DNA of 64,000 bases from Tenacibaculum piscium (GCF_021390715.1 NZ_JAJGWT010000006.1:4410-68409), one strand, 5' to 3'; shown: positions 33,028 to 42,961, counted from the first letter of the stretch. A program made the numbers and translations. The notes: generated from the letters alone by a model not told the origin.

Positions 33028-33498
33028 ATGTCTAAATTTAAAAATAAGAAAAAAGAGATGCCAGCAGTGAATACTTCTTCACTTCCTGATATTGTTTTTA
33101 TGTTATTATTCTTTTTCATGGTAACAACGGTAATGAGAGAAAGTGATTTAGCAATCGAAAATCCTCGTTTACCTAGTGCAAGTCAAGTAAAGAAACTGGA
33201 ACGTAAAAGTTTAGTGAGCACTATTTATGTTGGTAAAGCTAAAGATGCTAAATATGGAAAGGGATATAATAGAATTCAGTTAAACGATAAGATTGCCACA
33301 CCTGATGATGTGCCTTCTTTTATTTTCTTAGAAAGAGGAAATGTATCGGAAGCTGAAGTACCTTTTATGACCACTTCTATAAAAATGGATAAAGAGTCAA
33401 GTGTTGGTACATTATCTGATATTCGTGAGAAATTAAGAGACGTAAATGCGCTTAAATTAAGTTTATCTACGCATAAATCAGCAGATATAAAAAAGTAA
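33028..33498 (+). CDS. exbD: Second ExbD/TolR-family protein
   Basis: The 156-aa protein is the second ExbD of the operon. It has VNTSSLPDIVFMLLFFFMVTTVMRE with the proton-carrying Asp at about residue 22, then a periplasmic domain ending in LREKLRDVNALKLSLSTHKSADIKK. It lies 18 bp downstream of the first and ends before a strong terminator. Two non-identical ExbD genes with one ExbB are common in flavobacteria. Confidence 0.88.
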   Translation: MSKFKNKKKEMPAVNTSSLPDIVFMLLFFFMVTTVMRESDLAIENPRLPSASQVKKLERKSLVSTIYVGKAKDAKYGKGYNRIQLNDKIATPDDVPSFIFLERGNVSEAEVPFMTTSIKMDKESSVGTLSDIREKLRDVNALKLSLSTHKSADIKK

Positions 33499-33516
33499 TT
33501 ACTTTTTTAAATAAAT

Positions 33517-33551
33517 AAAAAAAGGACAATCATTTTGATTGTCCTTTTTTT
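33517..33551 (+). terminator. Terminator of the exbBD operon
   Basis: GGACAATCA (33524-33532) pairs with TGATTGTCC (33536-33544) around loop TTT, with A and T runs on either side. Confidence 0.85.
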
Positions 33552-33615
33552 GTGTAAAATAACGTACATTTAGCGAACTTTAACAAGTATTAGTCAAGTT
33601 CCAAGATTTATTATT

Positions 33616-34296
33616 ATGAAAAATAGTTTCATTTTATACCTGTTTTTTTTATCAATAAGTATGTTTTCTCAAAAGGATTCGCTGCAAATTGGCGATTCTT
33701 ACTGGGAAGATCAACTGTATTTAAATATTTCATTTACCGCCTTAACAAATCAGCCTCAAAAACTTGATAAAAAGTTACATAAAAGTGGTTTTTCTTTTGG
33801 GTTTTCAGCTGGATATATTAGGGATATTCCTGTTGTAAAAAGCGGTAAAATTGCGATTGGTATCGGTTTAGGTTATGGTTTTGATTCTTTTAATCATAGT
33901 TTAAAAGTTATTGAAGGCGATCCTACTGGTTTTAAAATTGACAAAAATATTAGTACCAATAAACTAAAAACACATAATATTGAAATTCCTATTCAGTTTC
34001 GATTACGAACATCTACTCAAAATAGTTATGCTTTTTGGAGACTTTATACAGGAATTAAATTCAGTTATAATTTAAAAAACACCTTTAGTTATATGGAATC
34101 AGATTCAGAAATAAGTTTATCAAATTTAGCTGAGTATCATACATTTCAAACAGGTTTAACGCTGTCAGCAGGCTATAAAACGTTTAATTTTCATGCCTAT
34201 TATGGAATAACGCCTATCTTGAAAAATACGTATTTACATGCTCATAAAATTAAAACTAATATTGTACGTATTGGTTTGAGTTTTTATTTATTATAA
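33616..34296 (+). CDS. PorT-family outer-membrane beta-barrel
   Basis: The 226-aa protein has a signal peptide (to about MFSQ) and alternating beta-strands with aromatic ends, finishing in IVRIGLSFYLL, a C-terminal Leu barrel end. Gly/aromatic-rich strands (SFGFSAGYIRD, KIAIGIGLGYGFDSF) match the PorT group of Bacteroidota, several members of which belong to type IX secretion or gliding. It is a PorT relative by pattern; it may not be PorT itself. The end overlaps the convergent gene at 34291 by 6 bp. Confidence 0.75.
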   Translation: MKNSFILYLFFLSISMFSQKDSLQIGDSYWEDQLYLNISFTALTNQPQKLDKKLHKSGFSFGFSAGYIRDIPVVKSGKIAIGIGLGYGFDSFNHSLKVIEGDPTGFKIDKNISTNKLKTHNIEIPIQFRLRTSTQNSYAFWRLYTGIKFSYNLKNTFSYMESDSEISLSNLAEYHTFQTGLTLSAGYKTFNFHAYYGITPILKNTYLHAHKIKTNIVRIGLSFYLL

Positions 34297-34890
34297 AATA
34301 TAATAAGCAAAAAAAGGACTGGCTATTCCAATAAAAAAACCAAGATATACTTCTTTAACAGTATGTGCTTTTAACCGGAGTCTAGCACTTGCTAAAACTC
34401 CTGAGAGCAATATAAATACCATACTTATTGGAAGTGTGTATATGTTATGGATTTGCTGAAAAAGCATGAAATACCCAATAATTGCGCCCATTGAAAGTAG
34501 GTGTAAACTTGCTTTTATTTTTGTTACAAAAAGAATATAAATAAATCCTAAGCCAAATACAACGCCAAAAAAAAGATAGCTTAAATCTTTAATACTTGTG
34601 ATTTCTAAGAAAAATTTTCCTAGTAAAAAAAGTAACGACATCATAAAGAAAACGGGTATTTTACGTTCTTCAATACTATGTACTTCATACGATTTTATAT
34701 AGCCAATTGCTTTTAAAAAAAGCAATAATAGTATAGGAATAATATAGGTAGCAACAAATACAACGCCGAGCATCATATATTGTTGATAACGGCTTAAATT
34801 AATCGGTGTTAAGATAAAATATAGCAACATTCCTATTGTTGGTATCACAATAGGATGCAAAATTGTTGATATAAATTTAGCCCAACGCAT
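34291..34890 (-). CDS. PAP2-like polytopic membrane protein
   Basis: The 199-aa protein has six predicted TM helices. The last third (SLHLLSMGAIIGYF, then ARLRLKAHTVKEVYLGFFIGI) resembles the end of membrane-bound PAP2/acid phosphatase-like proteins of Bacteroidota, although the full KxxxxxxRP-PSGH-SRxxxxxHxxxD set is not intact. ATG overlaps the rpoN stop as TAATG, so translation is coupled to rpoN. Function uncertain. Confidence 0.65.
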   Translation of the reverse strand: MRWAKFISTILHPIVIPTIGMLLYFILTPINLSRYQQYMMLGVVFVATYIIPILLLLFLKAIGYIKSYEVHSIEERKIPVFFMMSLLFLLGKFFLEITSIKDLSYLFFGVVFGLGFIYILFVTKIKASLHLLSMGAIIGYFMLFQQIHNIYTLPISMVFILLSGVLASARLRLKAHTVKEVYLGFFIGIASPFFAYYIL

Positions 34891-36350
34891 TATATTTCTT
34901 TACGTAATCTAGCTACGGGAATATCTAATTGTTCTCGATATTTAGCAACGGTTCTACGGGCAATTAAATAGCCTTTTTCTTTTAAAAGAATTGATAATTT
35001 CTGATCTGTAAGAGGTTTTCGTTTGTCTTCTTCTTGAATAACGGTTTCTAGAATTTTTTTAATTTCACGAGTGGAAACATCTTCTCCTTGATCATTTTTC
35101 ATTGATTCAGAGAAAAACAATTTTATTAATTTCGTTCCGTAAGGCGTTGCGACATATTTACTGTTGGCAACTCTAGAAACGGTAGAAATATCCATGTTAA
35201 TTTCCTCGGCAATATCTTTTAAAATCATTGGTTTTAGCTTACGTTCATCACCTGTTAAAAAATATGCTTCCTGACGCTTCATAATAGCATTCATCGTAAT
35301 TAGCAAGGTTTGTTGTCGTTGTTTTATCGCGTCGATAAACCATTTTGCGGCATCTAATTTTTGCTTGATAAACATGACGGCATCTTTTTGCGTTTTGCTT
35401 TTCTTTGTAGCATCGCTATAGCCTTTAAGCATGTTATTATATTCACGAGAAACGTGTAATTCTGGTGCGTTTCTAGAATTTAAGGTAAGGTCGAGCGTTC
35501 CATCAATAATTTGTATGGAAAAATCGGGTACTATTTGTTCTGCAAATTTATTATTTCCAGCGTAGGAGCTACCTGGTTTTGGGTTTAATCGTGCAATTTC
35601 TTCAATTACTTCTTTTAGTTTTTCTTCACTGATTGTAAACTTTTCGAGTAATTTTTTATAGTGTTTTTTTACAAAATGATCAAAAGCATCTTCAAGAATA
35701 GCAATGGCTAATGTTCTTGTTTCTTTTGCTGATTTCGCTTTTAATTGAATAATTAAACATTCTTTTAAGTTACGAGCACCAATTCCGATAGGGTCTAGTT
35801 TTTGAATTACATTTTTTAAAATAGCGATTACATTTTCTTCTGATGTAAAAATATTTTGTGTAAATGCTAAATCATCTACTAAATCAATAATTTCTCTACG
35901 GATATAACCACTATCATCAAGGCTTCCTACTAGAAACTCTGCAATAGCACGTTCTTCTTCGTTAATAGGATAGGTTGTTAATTGATTATTTAATGATTGA
36001 TGAAAGCTAGTTCCTGAAGCATAGGGAATTTGTTTTTCTTCATCATCTGCCGAATAATTGTTCGCTTGTGTTTTATAACTAGGATATTCATCATCACTTA
36101 AATACTCATCAATATTGATGTCATCCGTATCTATTTTTTCATTTCCATCATCGTAATCTTCGGCATCTGTTAGGGTGTCTTCAAAGTTTTCAGGCTCTTC
36201 TTTACCCGTATCTAGTGCTGGATTTTCTTCAATTTCTTGCTTTAAACGCTCTTCAAATGCTTGTGTAGGCAATTGAATTAACTTCATCAACTGAATTTGT
36301 TGAGGCGATAACTTTTGAAGTAACTTATAATGTAAACCTTGTTTTAGCAT
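34890..36350 (-). CDS. rpoN: RNA polymerase sigma-54 factor
   Basis: The 486-aa protein has region I (LSPQQIQLMKLIQLPTQAFEERLKQEIEENPALD), an acidic region II, the core-binding domain (about 115-290) and the promoter-binding C-terminal half, including HTH near MDISTVSRVANSKYV and an RpoN box ARRTVAKYR near 465. It directs enhancer-dependent promoters. No sigma-54 activator is in the window, so its regulon cannot be seen. Length is slightly above the E. coli protein (477). Confidence 0.95.
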   Translation of the reverse strand: MLKQGLHYKLLQKLSPQQIQLMKLIQLPTQAFEERLKQEIEENPALDTGKEEPENFEDTLTDAEDYDDGNEKIDTDDINIDEYLSDDEYPSYKTQANNYSADDEEKQIPYASGTSFHQSLNNQLTTYPINEEERAIAEFLVGSLDDSGYIRREIIDLVDDLAFTQNIFTSEENVIAILKNVIQKLDPIGIGARNLKECLIIQLKAKSAKETRTLAIAILEDAFDHFVKKHYKKLLEKFTISEEKLKEVIEEIARLNPKPGSSYAGNNKFAEQIVPDFSIQIIDGTLDLTLNSRNAPELHVSREYNNMLKGYSDATKKSKTQKDAVMFIKQKLDAAKWFIDAIKQRQQTLLITMNAIMKRQEAYFLTGDERKLKPMILKDIAEEINMDISTVSRVANSKYVATPYGTKLIKLFFSESMKNDQGEDVSTREIKKILETVIQEEDKRKPLTDQKLSILLKEKGYLIARRTVAKYREQLDIPVARLRKEI

Positions 36351-36383
36351 ACTTACAAATATATGAAATTAAGCACAAAAAAA

Positions 36384-36411
36384 AATCGTCATTCTATGAG
36401 GAATGACGATT
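36384..36411 (-). terminator. Terminator of asnS
   Basis: AATCGTCATTC pairs with GAATGACGATT (11 bp, loop TATGAG). On the minus strand a T run follows the hairpin. Confidence 0.85.
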
Positions 36412-36434
36412 CGTATCTTTAAAAAAGATATATA

Positions 36435-37868
36435 TTAAAATTCTGCATTTTGTGGTGTTCTTGGGAAAGGAATTACGTCACGAATATTGCTCATTCCTGT
36501 GGTGAATAAAACCAAACGTTCAAAGCCTAAACCAAATCCTGAATGTACTGCTGTTCCGAATTTACGAGTATCTAAATACCACCATAATTCTTCTTCGTCA
36601 ATGTTTAAATCGGCCATTTTAGCTTTTAAAACATCTAAACGTTCTTCTCTTTGTGATCCTCCAACCATTTCTCCAATCCCTGGAAATAAAACATCCATAG
36701 CACGAACTGTTTTACCATCGTCATTTAAACGCATGTAAAATGCTTTAATTTTTGCAGGATAATCGAATAAAATTACAGGACATTTAAAGTGTTTTTCTAC
36801 TAAATAACGCTCATGTTCCGATTGTAAATCAACACCCCATTCTGTAATAGGAAATTGAAATTTCTTCTTTTTATTAGGCTTCGAATTGCGTAAAATATCA
36901 AAAGCTTCGGTGTAAGAAACACGTTTAAAGTTGTTGTTCGCTACAAAGTTTAATTTTTCAAGTAAGCCCATTTCGCTACGTTCAGCTTGTGGTTTTGTTT
37001 TTTCTTCTTGCGTTAAACGATTATCTAAAAAGGCTAAATCATCTTTACAGTTTTCTAAAACATATCCTAAAACTGATTTGATAAAATCTTCAGATAAATC
37101 CATATTGGCATCTAAATCATTAAATGCAACTTCAGGTTCAATCATCCAAAATTCGGCTAAATGACGTGTTGTATTTGAGTTCTCAGCTCTAAAAGTAGGG
37201 CCAAAAGTATATACTTTTCCTAATGCCATCGCGTAGGTTTCAGCCTCTAACTGTCCAGAAACGGTTAAATTTGTTTCTTTTCCGAAGAAATCTTGTGTAT
37301 AATCAATTTCTCCTGCTTCGTTTAACGGTGCTTTATTGGTATCAAAATTAGATACGTGGAACATTTCTCCAGCACCTTCAGCGTCAGAACCTGTAATAAT
37401 AGGCGTGTTTACGTAGTTGAAACCATTTTCTTGAAAGTATTTATGTACACCAAAAGATAATGCCGAACGAACTCTCATTACCGCACTAAATGTATTTGTT
37501 CTGATACGTAAATGTGCGTTTTCTCTTAAAAACTCTAAGCTGTGTTTTTTTGGCTGAATTGGGTATTCATCAGGATTTGAATCGCCTAAAATTTCTAGTT
37601 TTGTAACTGTAATTTCTACCGACTGTCCTTTTCCTTGACTCTCTGTTAAGGTTCCCGTAATGCTTACGGCAGCACTTGTTGTGATTCTTTTTAAAAGTTC
37701 TTCCTCTGTATTTTCAAAATCTACAACACATTGAATATTATTAATGGTAGATCCATCATTTAAAGCAATAAAACGATTGCTTCTAAAGGTTCTAACCCAT
37801 CCTTTTACGTGTACTTCTTGTAAAAATTTATCAGAATGTAATAATTCTTTAACGCTACTTCTTTTCAT
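36435..37868 (-). CDS. asnS: Asparagine--tRNA ligase
   Basis: The 477-aa class II synthetase has an N-terminal OB-fold anticodon domain (VKGWVRTFRSNRFIALNDGS) and catalytic domain with motif 2 (TFGPTFRAENSNTTRHLAEFWMIEPE) and motif 3 (GFGLGFERLVLF). The TRHLAEFWM signature separates it from aspartyl enzymes. Length matches AsnRS. A minus-strand -7 box lies upstream (37887-37894). Confidence 0.96.
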   Translation of the reverse strand: MKRSSVKELLHSDKFLQEVHVKGWVRTFRSNRFIALNDGSTINNIQCVVDFENTEEELLKRITTSAAVSITGTLTESQGKGQSVEITVTKLEILGDSNPDEYPIQPKKHSLEFLRENAHLRIRTNTFSAVMRVRSALSFGVHKYFQENGFNYVNTPIITGSDAEGAGEMFHVSNFDTNKAPLNEAGEIDYTQDFFGKETNLTVSGQLEAETYAMALGKVYTFGPTFRAENSNTTRHLAEFWMIEPEVAFNDLDANMDLSEDFIKSVLGYVLENCKDDLAFLDNRLTQEEKTKPQAERSEMGLLEKLNFVANNNFKRVSYTEAFDILRNSKPNKKKKFQFPITEWGVDLQSEHERYLVEKHFKCPVILFDYPAKIKAFYMRLNDDGKTVRAMDVLFPGIGEMVGGSQREERLDVLKAKMADLNIDEEELWWYLDTRKFGTAVHSGFGLGFERLVLFTTGMSNIRDVIPFPRTPQNAEF

Positions 37869-37886
37869 CTTTTAAAAATTGAATAG

Positions 37887-37894
37887 CAAAGATA
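37887..37894 (-). promoter_or_regulatory. -7 box for asnS
   Basis: TATCTTTG on the minus strand lies 18 bp before the ATG at 37868. Confidence 0.5.
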
Positions 37895-37965
37895 CTTTTT
37901 TACAAAGAATTTAGCAATTTTGCTATTTAAAATAAAATAAAAATCAGTTTCTCGTTATATCGAAT

Positions 37966-40329
37966 TTATTCTTCTTCCTTTGGCGGTAAAATTTTAAAAT
38001 TAGTTTCTTTCAATACTTTTTTATTCGCAATTTTCTTTTCAAACGAAAGTAGGAGTGATGGTAATAATATTAAATTCGATACCATCGCTAATAATAACGT
38101 TACTGAAACCAAGCCTCCTAAAGCAATCGTTCCTCCAAAACTGGAAATCGTAAATACCAAAAATCCAAAGAATAAAACAATAGAAGTGTAAAACATACTC
38201 ACGCCAGTTTCCTGAAGTGCGGCATAAACGGCAGGTTTGATTTTCCAATTATTTGCTAATAATTCTTGACGATATTTTGCTAAAAAGTGAATGGTATCAT
38301 CGACAGAAATACCAAAAGCGATACTAAAAACTAAAATAGTAGAAGGTTTTATTGGGATATTAAAAAAGCCCATTAATCCAGCTGTTATCAACAAAGGAAG
38401 CATGTTTGGAATTAATGAAATGAAAATCATTTTATACGAACGGAACATCCATGCCATAAATATCGCAATTAATAGAATAGCTAATGATAATGAAATTGCT
38501 AAATTTTTAATCAGATAATTTGTTCCTTTTAAGAAAACTAACGCTTTTCCTGTCATCGAAACGGTAAATTTATCTTCAGGAAATTGTTTTTTGATAACGG
38601 CATTTAATCGATCTTGAATAATGTCCATTTTATCGGTACCTACATCTTTCATAAATGTCGTAATTCTGGCATATCTTCCAGTACTATCTACAAAGTTTTT
38701 AAGCATATTCGAATTACCATCGGAATTTTTAGTGTAGGCAAAAATGTGTGCTTTTTCTTGACTCGTTGGTAATTGATAATATTTAGGATTTCCTTTATAA
38801 AAAGCTTGTTTTGAGTATTTAACCAAATTGGTAACCGAAATTGGTTTGGATAATTCTGGAAAAGATTCGATGGTTTCATTTAATTTTTCCATCTTTTTTA
38901 AGGTAGAAAGTTTCATGACACCTTTTTCTTTTTTGGTATCAATCAAAATTTCCAAAGGCATGATACCGCCAAATTCTGTTTCAAAGAATTTAATATCCTT
39001 ATAAAACTGCGCTTCTTTGGGCATATCTTCAATTAAACTTCCCGAAACACGGATTTGATATACGCCAATCATACTTAATATAATTACCGAAACAGTGGTA
39101 ATATAAATAGTATTTCTGCGTTCTTTTACCATGCGTTCCATCCACGAAACTACATTGTTCATCCATTTATTTTCCAAATGATTTAAATGTTTTTCCTTTG
39201 GAAGTGGCATAAAACTGTAAATAATAGGAATTATCAATAGCGCTAAAATAAAGATGCTAATAATATTTATAGATGCTAAAATTCCAAATTCTCTTAATAA
39301 ATTACTTTTCACAAAAATAAAGGTTGCAAATCCTGATGCAGTGGTAATATTGGTCATTAAGGTTGCATTTCCAACCTTTGAAATAACACGTTGCAAAGAT
39401 TTTGCTTGATTTCGGTGTTTTTTTATTTCTTGCTGATATTTATTGATAAGAAACACGGCATTTGGCACACCAATCACGATAATTAATGGTGGAATTAACG
39501 CTGATAAAACGGTGATTTCATAGCCAAATAATCCGATAAAACCAAATGCCCAAATAACACCAATTCCTACAACGAGTAGCGTAATAAAAGTAGCTCTAAA
39601 CGAACGAAAAAAGAAAAAGAAAATAACGGCTGTAATTCCTAATGCGCCTAATACAAAAAGACTCATTTCGTCAATAATATTTTGAGAATTGATCGTTCGT
39701 ATGTATGGCATTCCAGACATTCGTACATCTATTTGATGGTCATTTTCAAATTTTTCAACGGTAGGAATTAATATATCTGCAATAAAATCTCTACGAGCAG
39801 GCGTGTTTACAATTTTTTTATCAATATAAAGTGCTGTTTGTAAGGTTCCTTTATCGTTGTATAATAGGTTGTCGTAAAAAGGCAGTTTTTCAAACAATTG
39901 TTTTTTAATCCTGAGAACCTCTTCATTGGTTGTTGGAGCTGTTTCAAACAATGGTTCAAGTACAAATTTCTTGTTTTTTCGGTCTGCTTTTAATTGTTTT
40001 ACATCTGCAATTGAAACTGTAAAATCGACTTGTGTTGCTTTGTTTAAATCTTTAACAAGTTTATTCCAAGCATTGAATTTTACAGGCGTAAAAATAGTAG
40101 AATCCTTAATTCCTAAGATCACTAAGTTTCCTTCTTCGCCAAAAATTTCTAAAAATTTATTGTATTGTATGTTTGCTTCGTGATCTTCTGGAAGTAAATT
40201 TGCTTCGGTATAGGAGAAGCGCATATACTTCATTTGGGTGACTAAAAGCCCCGTAACAATCGCAATAGCGATTAAAACTAGATATCGGTTTCTTAATATA
40301 AATCCTGCGATTTTAGTCCAAAAAGTCAT
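37966..40329 (-). CDS. RND/MMPL-family exporter
   Basis: The 787-aa protein has twelve TM helices in two groups, each followed by a large external domain. GISVDDTIHFLAKYRQE near 690 carries the proton-relay Asp pair in the second half. Unlike the pump at 14.3 kb there is no adaptor or outer-membrane gene nearby, and it resembles the HAE2/MMPL-type exporters of lipids or hopanoids rather than drug pumps. The substrate is not readable. A -7 box lies 14 bp upstream. Confidence 0.85.
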   Translation of the reverse strand: MTFWTKIAGFILRNRYLVLIAIAIVTGLLVTQMKYMRFSYTEANLLPEDHEANIQYNKFLEIFGEEGNLVILGIKDSTIFTPVKFNAWNKLVKDLNKATQVDFTVSIADVKQLKADRKNKKFVLEPLFETAPTTNEEVLRIKKQLFEKLPFYDNLLYNDKGTLQTALYIDKKIVNTPARRDFIADILIPTVEKFENDHQIDVRMSGMPYIRTINSQNIIDEMSLFVLGALGITAVIFFFFFRSFRATFITLLVVGIGVIWAFGFIGLFGYEITVLSALIPPLIIVIGVPNAVFLINKYQQEIKKHRNQAKSLQRVISKVGNATLMTNITTASGFATFIFVKSNLLREFGILASINIISIFILALLIIPIIYSFMPLPKEKHLNHLENKWMNNVVSWMERMVKERRNTIYITTVSVIILSMIGVYQIRVSGSLIEDMPKEAQFYKDIKFFETEFGGIMPLEILIDTKKEKGVMKLSTLKKMEKLNETIESFPELSKPISVTNLVKYSKQAFYKGNPKYYQLPTSQEKAHIFAYTKNSDGNSNMLKNFVDSTGRYARITTFMKDVGTDKMDIIQDRLNAVIKKQFPEDKFTVSMTGKALVFLKGTNYLIKNLAISLSLAILLIAIFMAWMFRSYKMIFISLIPNMLPLLITAGLMGFFNIPIKPSTILVFSIAFGISVDDTIHFLAKYRQELLANNWKIKPAVYAALQETGVSMFYTSIVLFFGFLVFTISSFGGTIALGGLVSVTLLLAMVSNLILLPSLLLSFEKKIANKKVLKETNFKILPPKEEE

Positions 40330-40343
40330 TCAAATATTTTTTG

Positions 40344-40351
40344 CAAAGTTA
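40344..40351 (-). promoter_or_regulatory. -7 box for the MMPL exporter
   Basis: TAACTTTG on the minus strand fits TAnnTTTG, 14 bp before the ATG at 40329. Confidence 0.45.
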
Positions 40352-40374
40352 TGTTAAATGAAATTATTAAACCA

Positions 40375-40405
40375 AAAAAAGAGTGTCTTTAAAAAACACT
40401 CTTTT
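40375..40405 (-). terminator. Terminator of frr
   Basis: AAAAAGAGTGT pairs with ACACTCTTTTT. On the minus strand a T run follows, downstream of the frr 3' untranslated region. Confidence 0.78.
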
Positions 40406-40435
40406 TATTTATTTTTTATTCGTTGTTTATCTAGG

Positions 40436-40475
40436 TTCTTTATCTTTTTTTGCTGTTTTTTCAGCGGATAAAGAA
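40436..40475 (-). other. Structured stretch in the frr 3' untranslated region
   Basis: TTCTTTATC (40436-40444) pairs with GATAAAGAA (40467-40475), and inside this GCTG (40452-40455) pairs with CAGC (40462-40465). It lies between the frr stop and the terminator and codes for nothing visible. It could protect the mRNA end. Confidence 0.35.
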
Positions 40476-40520
40476 TCAAAATATGTTTGAAAATACGTTT
40501 AAAATATTTTCAATTAATTC

Positions 40521-41075
40521 TTAAACAGTCATAATTTCTTTTTCTTTCACGACTACTTTTTCATCAATAATTTTACTGAAAGTATCGGTTAATTTCTGTA
40601 CACTTTCTTCGGATATTTTTTTAACATCATCAGAAACATCGGCTTTTTTGATATCGTTATTAGCATCTTTACGTGCATTACGTACGCCAACTTTAGCGTG
40701 TTCAGCTTCAGCTTTACATTGTTTTGCTAATTCTTTACGACGTTCTTCTGTTAAAGCAGGAACGTTTATAATAATAACATCGCCATTATTCATTGGATTG
40801 AATCCTAAATTAGCGTTCATAATTGCTTTTTCAACTTCTTGAAGCATATTTTTTTCCCAAGGCTGAATGGTAATTGTTCTAGCATCAGGAGTGCTTACGT
40901 TGGCAATTTGCCCTAAAGGAGTTGCTGCGCCATAATAATCAACTTGTACATTTGCAAGCATTGCAGGTGATGCTTTACCAGCTCTAATAGTACGTAATTC
41001 TTTTTCTAAATGTGCGATTGCATTATTCATTGCCTCTTTGGCAGCATCTAAAATAAAATCAATTTCTTCGTTCAT
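40521..41075 (-). CDS. frr: Ribosome recycling factor
   Basis: The 184-aa protein splits post-termination ribosomes with EF-G. Typical regions: AHLEKELRTIRAGKASPAMLANVQVDYYG near residues 18-46, IQPWEKNMLQEVEKAIMNANLGFNP, and LTEERRKELAKQCKAEAEHAKVGVRNARKDAN. Length fits (185 in E. coli). It lies 53 bp after pyrH in the usual rpsB-tsf-pyrH-frr order. Confidence 0.97.
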   Translation of the reverse strand: MNEEIDFILDAAKEAMNNAIAHLEKELRTIRAGKASPAMLANVQVDYYGAATPLGQIANVSTPDARTITIQPWEKNMLQEVEKAIMNANLGFNPMNNGDVIIINVPALTEERRKELAKQCKAEAEHAKVGVRNARKDANNDIKKADVSDDVKKISEESVQKLTDTFSKIIDEKVVVKEKEIMTV

Positions 41076-41128
41076 TTTGCTTGTGTTTAGTGTCCTCTGA
41101 AAAAATTAAGAGGTTGTATTGCTATTTA

Positions 41129-41836
41129 TTAATTATCAACGATTGTTCCAATTTGTTCTCCAGAAACTAATTTTAATAAGTTTCCTTTTTTGTTCATATC
41201 AAAAACGATAATTGGAAGTTTATTTTCTTCACTTAAGGTAAAAGCGGTCATATCCATTACTTTTAATCCTTTGTCAATAACGTCTCTAAAGGTGATATTA
41301 TCGTATTTTATGGCATTTTTATCTTTTTCAGGATCTGCATTATAAATCCCATCGACTCTAGTTCCTTTTAAAATGGCATCGGCATTTACTTCGATAGCTC
41401 TTAAAACTGCTGCTGTATCAGTAGTGAAATAGGGATTTCCAGTACCTCCGCCAAAAATAACGACACGACCTTTTTCTAAATGACGATTTGCACGACGTTT
41501 AATATAAGGTTCTGCTATTTCTTTAATTTCGATTGCTGTTTGTAAACGGGTATGAATTCCTTCAGCTTCTAAAGCACTTTGCAAAGCTAAACCATTAATA
41601 CAAGTTGCTAACATTCCCATGTGGTCACCTTGTACTCTGTCCATGCCTTGGCTTGCTCCAGCAACCCCTCTAAAAATATTTCCACCGCCAATAACAATGG
41701 CAATTTCAATGTTTTTAGCTATTACTTGTTTTATTTCTTGGGCGTATTCTTTAAGTCTTTTAGGATCAATACCATATTGAAGGTCGCCCATTAATGATTC
41801 GCCGCTTAATTTTAAAAGGATTCTTTTATATTGCAT
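41129..41836 (-). CDS. pyrH: UMP kinase
   Basis: The 235-aa hexameric kinase phosphorylates UMP to UDP. Motifs are KLSGESLMG at the N-terminus, [31 protein letters not shown] and [20 protein letters not shown]. It belongs to the translation/nucleotide cluster. A -7 box (TAATTTTG, 41863-41856) upstream shows that it can be transcribed separately from tsf. Confidence 0.97.
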   Translation of the reverse strand: MQYKRILLKLSGESLMGDLQYGIDPKRLKEYAQEIKQVIAKNIEIAIVIGGGNIFRGVAGASQGMDRVQGDHMGMLATCINGLALQSALEAEGIHTRLQTAIEIKEIAEPYIKRRANRHLEKGRVVIFGGGTGNPYFTTDTAAVLRAIEVNADAILKGTRVDGIYNADPEKDKNAIKYDNITFRDVIDKGLKVMDMTAFTLSEENKLPIIVFDMNKKGNLLKLVSGEQIGTIVDN

Positions 41837-41855
41837 AATCTTGTTGAAAGTTATG

Positions 41856-41863
41856 CAAAATTA
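41856..41863 (-). promoter_or_regulatory. -7 box for pyrH
   Basis: TAATTTTG on the minus strand lies 19 bp before the ATG at 41836, after the tsf terminator. Confidence 0.5.
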
Positions 41864-41898
41864 CGCATTTTTTTTGAGTTTGAATTTTGATAAAACAA

Positions 41899-41925
41899 AA
41901 AACCATCCAAAAAATGGATGGTTTT
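41899..41925 (-). terminator. Terminator of tsf
   Basis: AAAACCATCCA pairs with TGGATGGTTTT around five A. On the minus strand T-rich sequence follows the stem. Confidence 0.78.
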
Positions 41926-41948
41926 AAATATTTTGTGATGTTTAAGAA

Positions 41949-42917
41949 TTATCCTAAAGTAACTCTTACAAAGTTTTTAACTTCTACGTCACCAAAAGAA
42001 GAAACATATTCTGCAACAGTTTTCTTTTCGTCTTTAATAAACTTTTGATCTAATAAACATTGTTCTTGATCTAAAGTTGTGTTATCAGAGATAAATCTTT
42101 CCATTTTTCCTGGTAAAATTTTATCCCAAATTTTTTCTGGTTTCCCTTCTGATTTTAATTGCTCTTTGGCAACTTCTTCAGCTTGTGCTAAAGCAGCCTC
42201 AGTTAATTGTAATCTAGAAACATATTGAGGAACGTTTTTTAAAGTTTTACCTAAACGTCCTAATTCGATGTTATCTTTAGCGATAACAGCAATTCTTGCT
42301 TCAGTTTCAGCTTCTACATAAGCAGGATCAAAATCTTTGTAAGACAAAGAAATTGCACCCATTGAAGCAGCTTGCATTGCTAAGTCTTTAGCTAAAACAG
42401 CAGCATTATCTACCGCAGCAGATAAACCAACCATAGCAGCAATTTTACCAATGTGTGTATAAGAACCTACGTAAGGCGCTTCTAATCTTTCGAAAGAAGT
42501 GATGTCGATTTTTTCACCGATAACACCTGTTTGTTCGATTAATTTTTCAGCAACAGTTACTCCACCGAAATCAGCAGCTAAAAATTCTTCTTTACTTTTA
42601 GTATCAAAAGCAATAGCAACAAATTCAGCAGCTAAATCTTTGAAAGAATCATTTTTAGAAACGAAATCTGTTTCACATGCTAATACAATAGCAACCCCAT
42701 AAGTATTATCATCACTAATTTTAGTGATAGCAACACCTTCAGTAGAATCTCTATCGGCTCTTTTAGCAGCGATTTTTTGTCCTTTTTTACGTAAAATATC
42801 AATTGATTTATCAAAATTACCTTCAGCTTCTACTAATGCATTTTTACAATCCATCATACCGGCTCCGGTAGTTTCTCTTAATTTTTTTACGTCTGCAGCG
42901 CTAATTTTTACTGACAT
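41949..42917 (-). CDS. tsf: Elongation factor Ts
   Basis: The 322-aa nucleotide-exchange factor for EF-Tu starts with VKKLRETTGAGMMDCKNALVEAEGNFDKSIDILRKKG, the conserved N-terminal UBA-like module, followed by the TDFVSKN motif of the core. It is longer than E. coli Ts (283), as in many Bacteroidota. It is the second gene after rpsB, with a 13-bp hairpin between. Confidence 0.97.
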   Translation of the reverse strand: MSVKISAADVKKLRETTGAGMMDCKNALVEAEGNFDKSIDILRKKGQKIAAKRADRDSTEGVAITKISDDNTYGVAIVLACETDFVSKNDSFKDLAAEFVAIAFDTKSKEEFLAADFGGVTVAEKLIEQTGVIGEKIDITSFERLEAPYVGSYTHIGKIAAMVGLSAAVDNAAVLAKDLAMQAASMGAISLSYKDFDPAYVEAETEARIAVIAKDNIELGRLGKTLKNVPQYVSRLQLTEAALAQAEEVAKEQLKSEGKPEKIWDKILPGKMERFISDNTTLDQEQCLLDQKFIKDEKKTVAEYVSSFGDVEVKNFVRVTLG

Positions 42918-42961
42918 ATCTATTGTTATTTTTTAGTTGTGAATTTATACTTGTAAAAATA

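Noticed and set aside
34291..34890. Functional PAP2 phosphatase
   Set aside because: The C-terminal pattern resembles PAP2 proteins, but the complete catalytic set is not intact, so I keep only a PAP2-like label.
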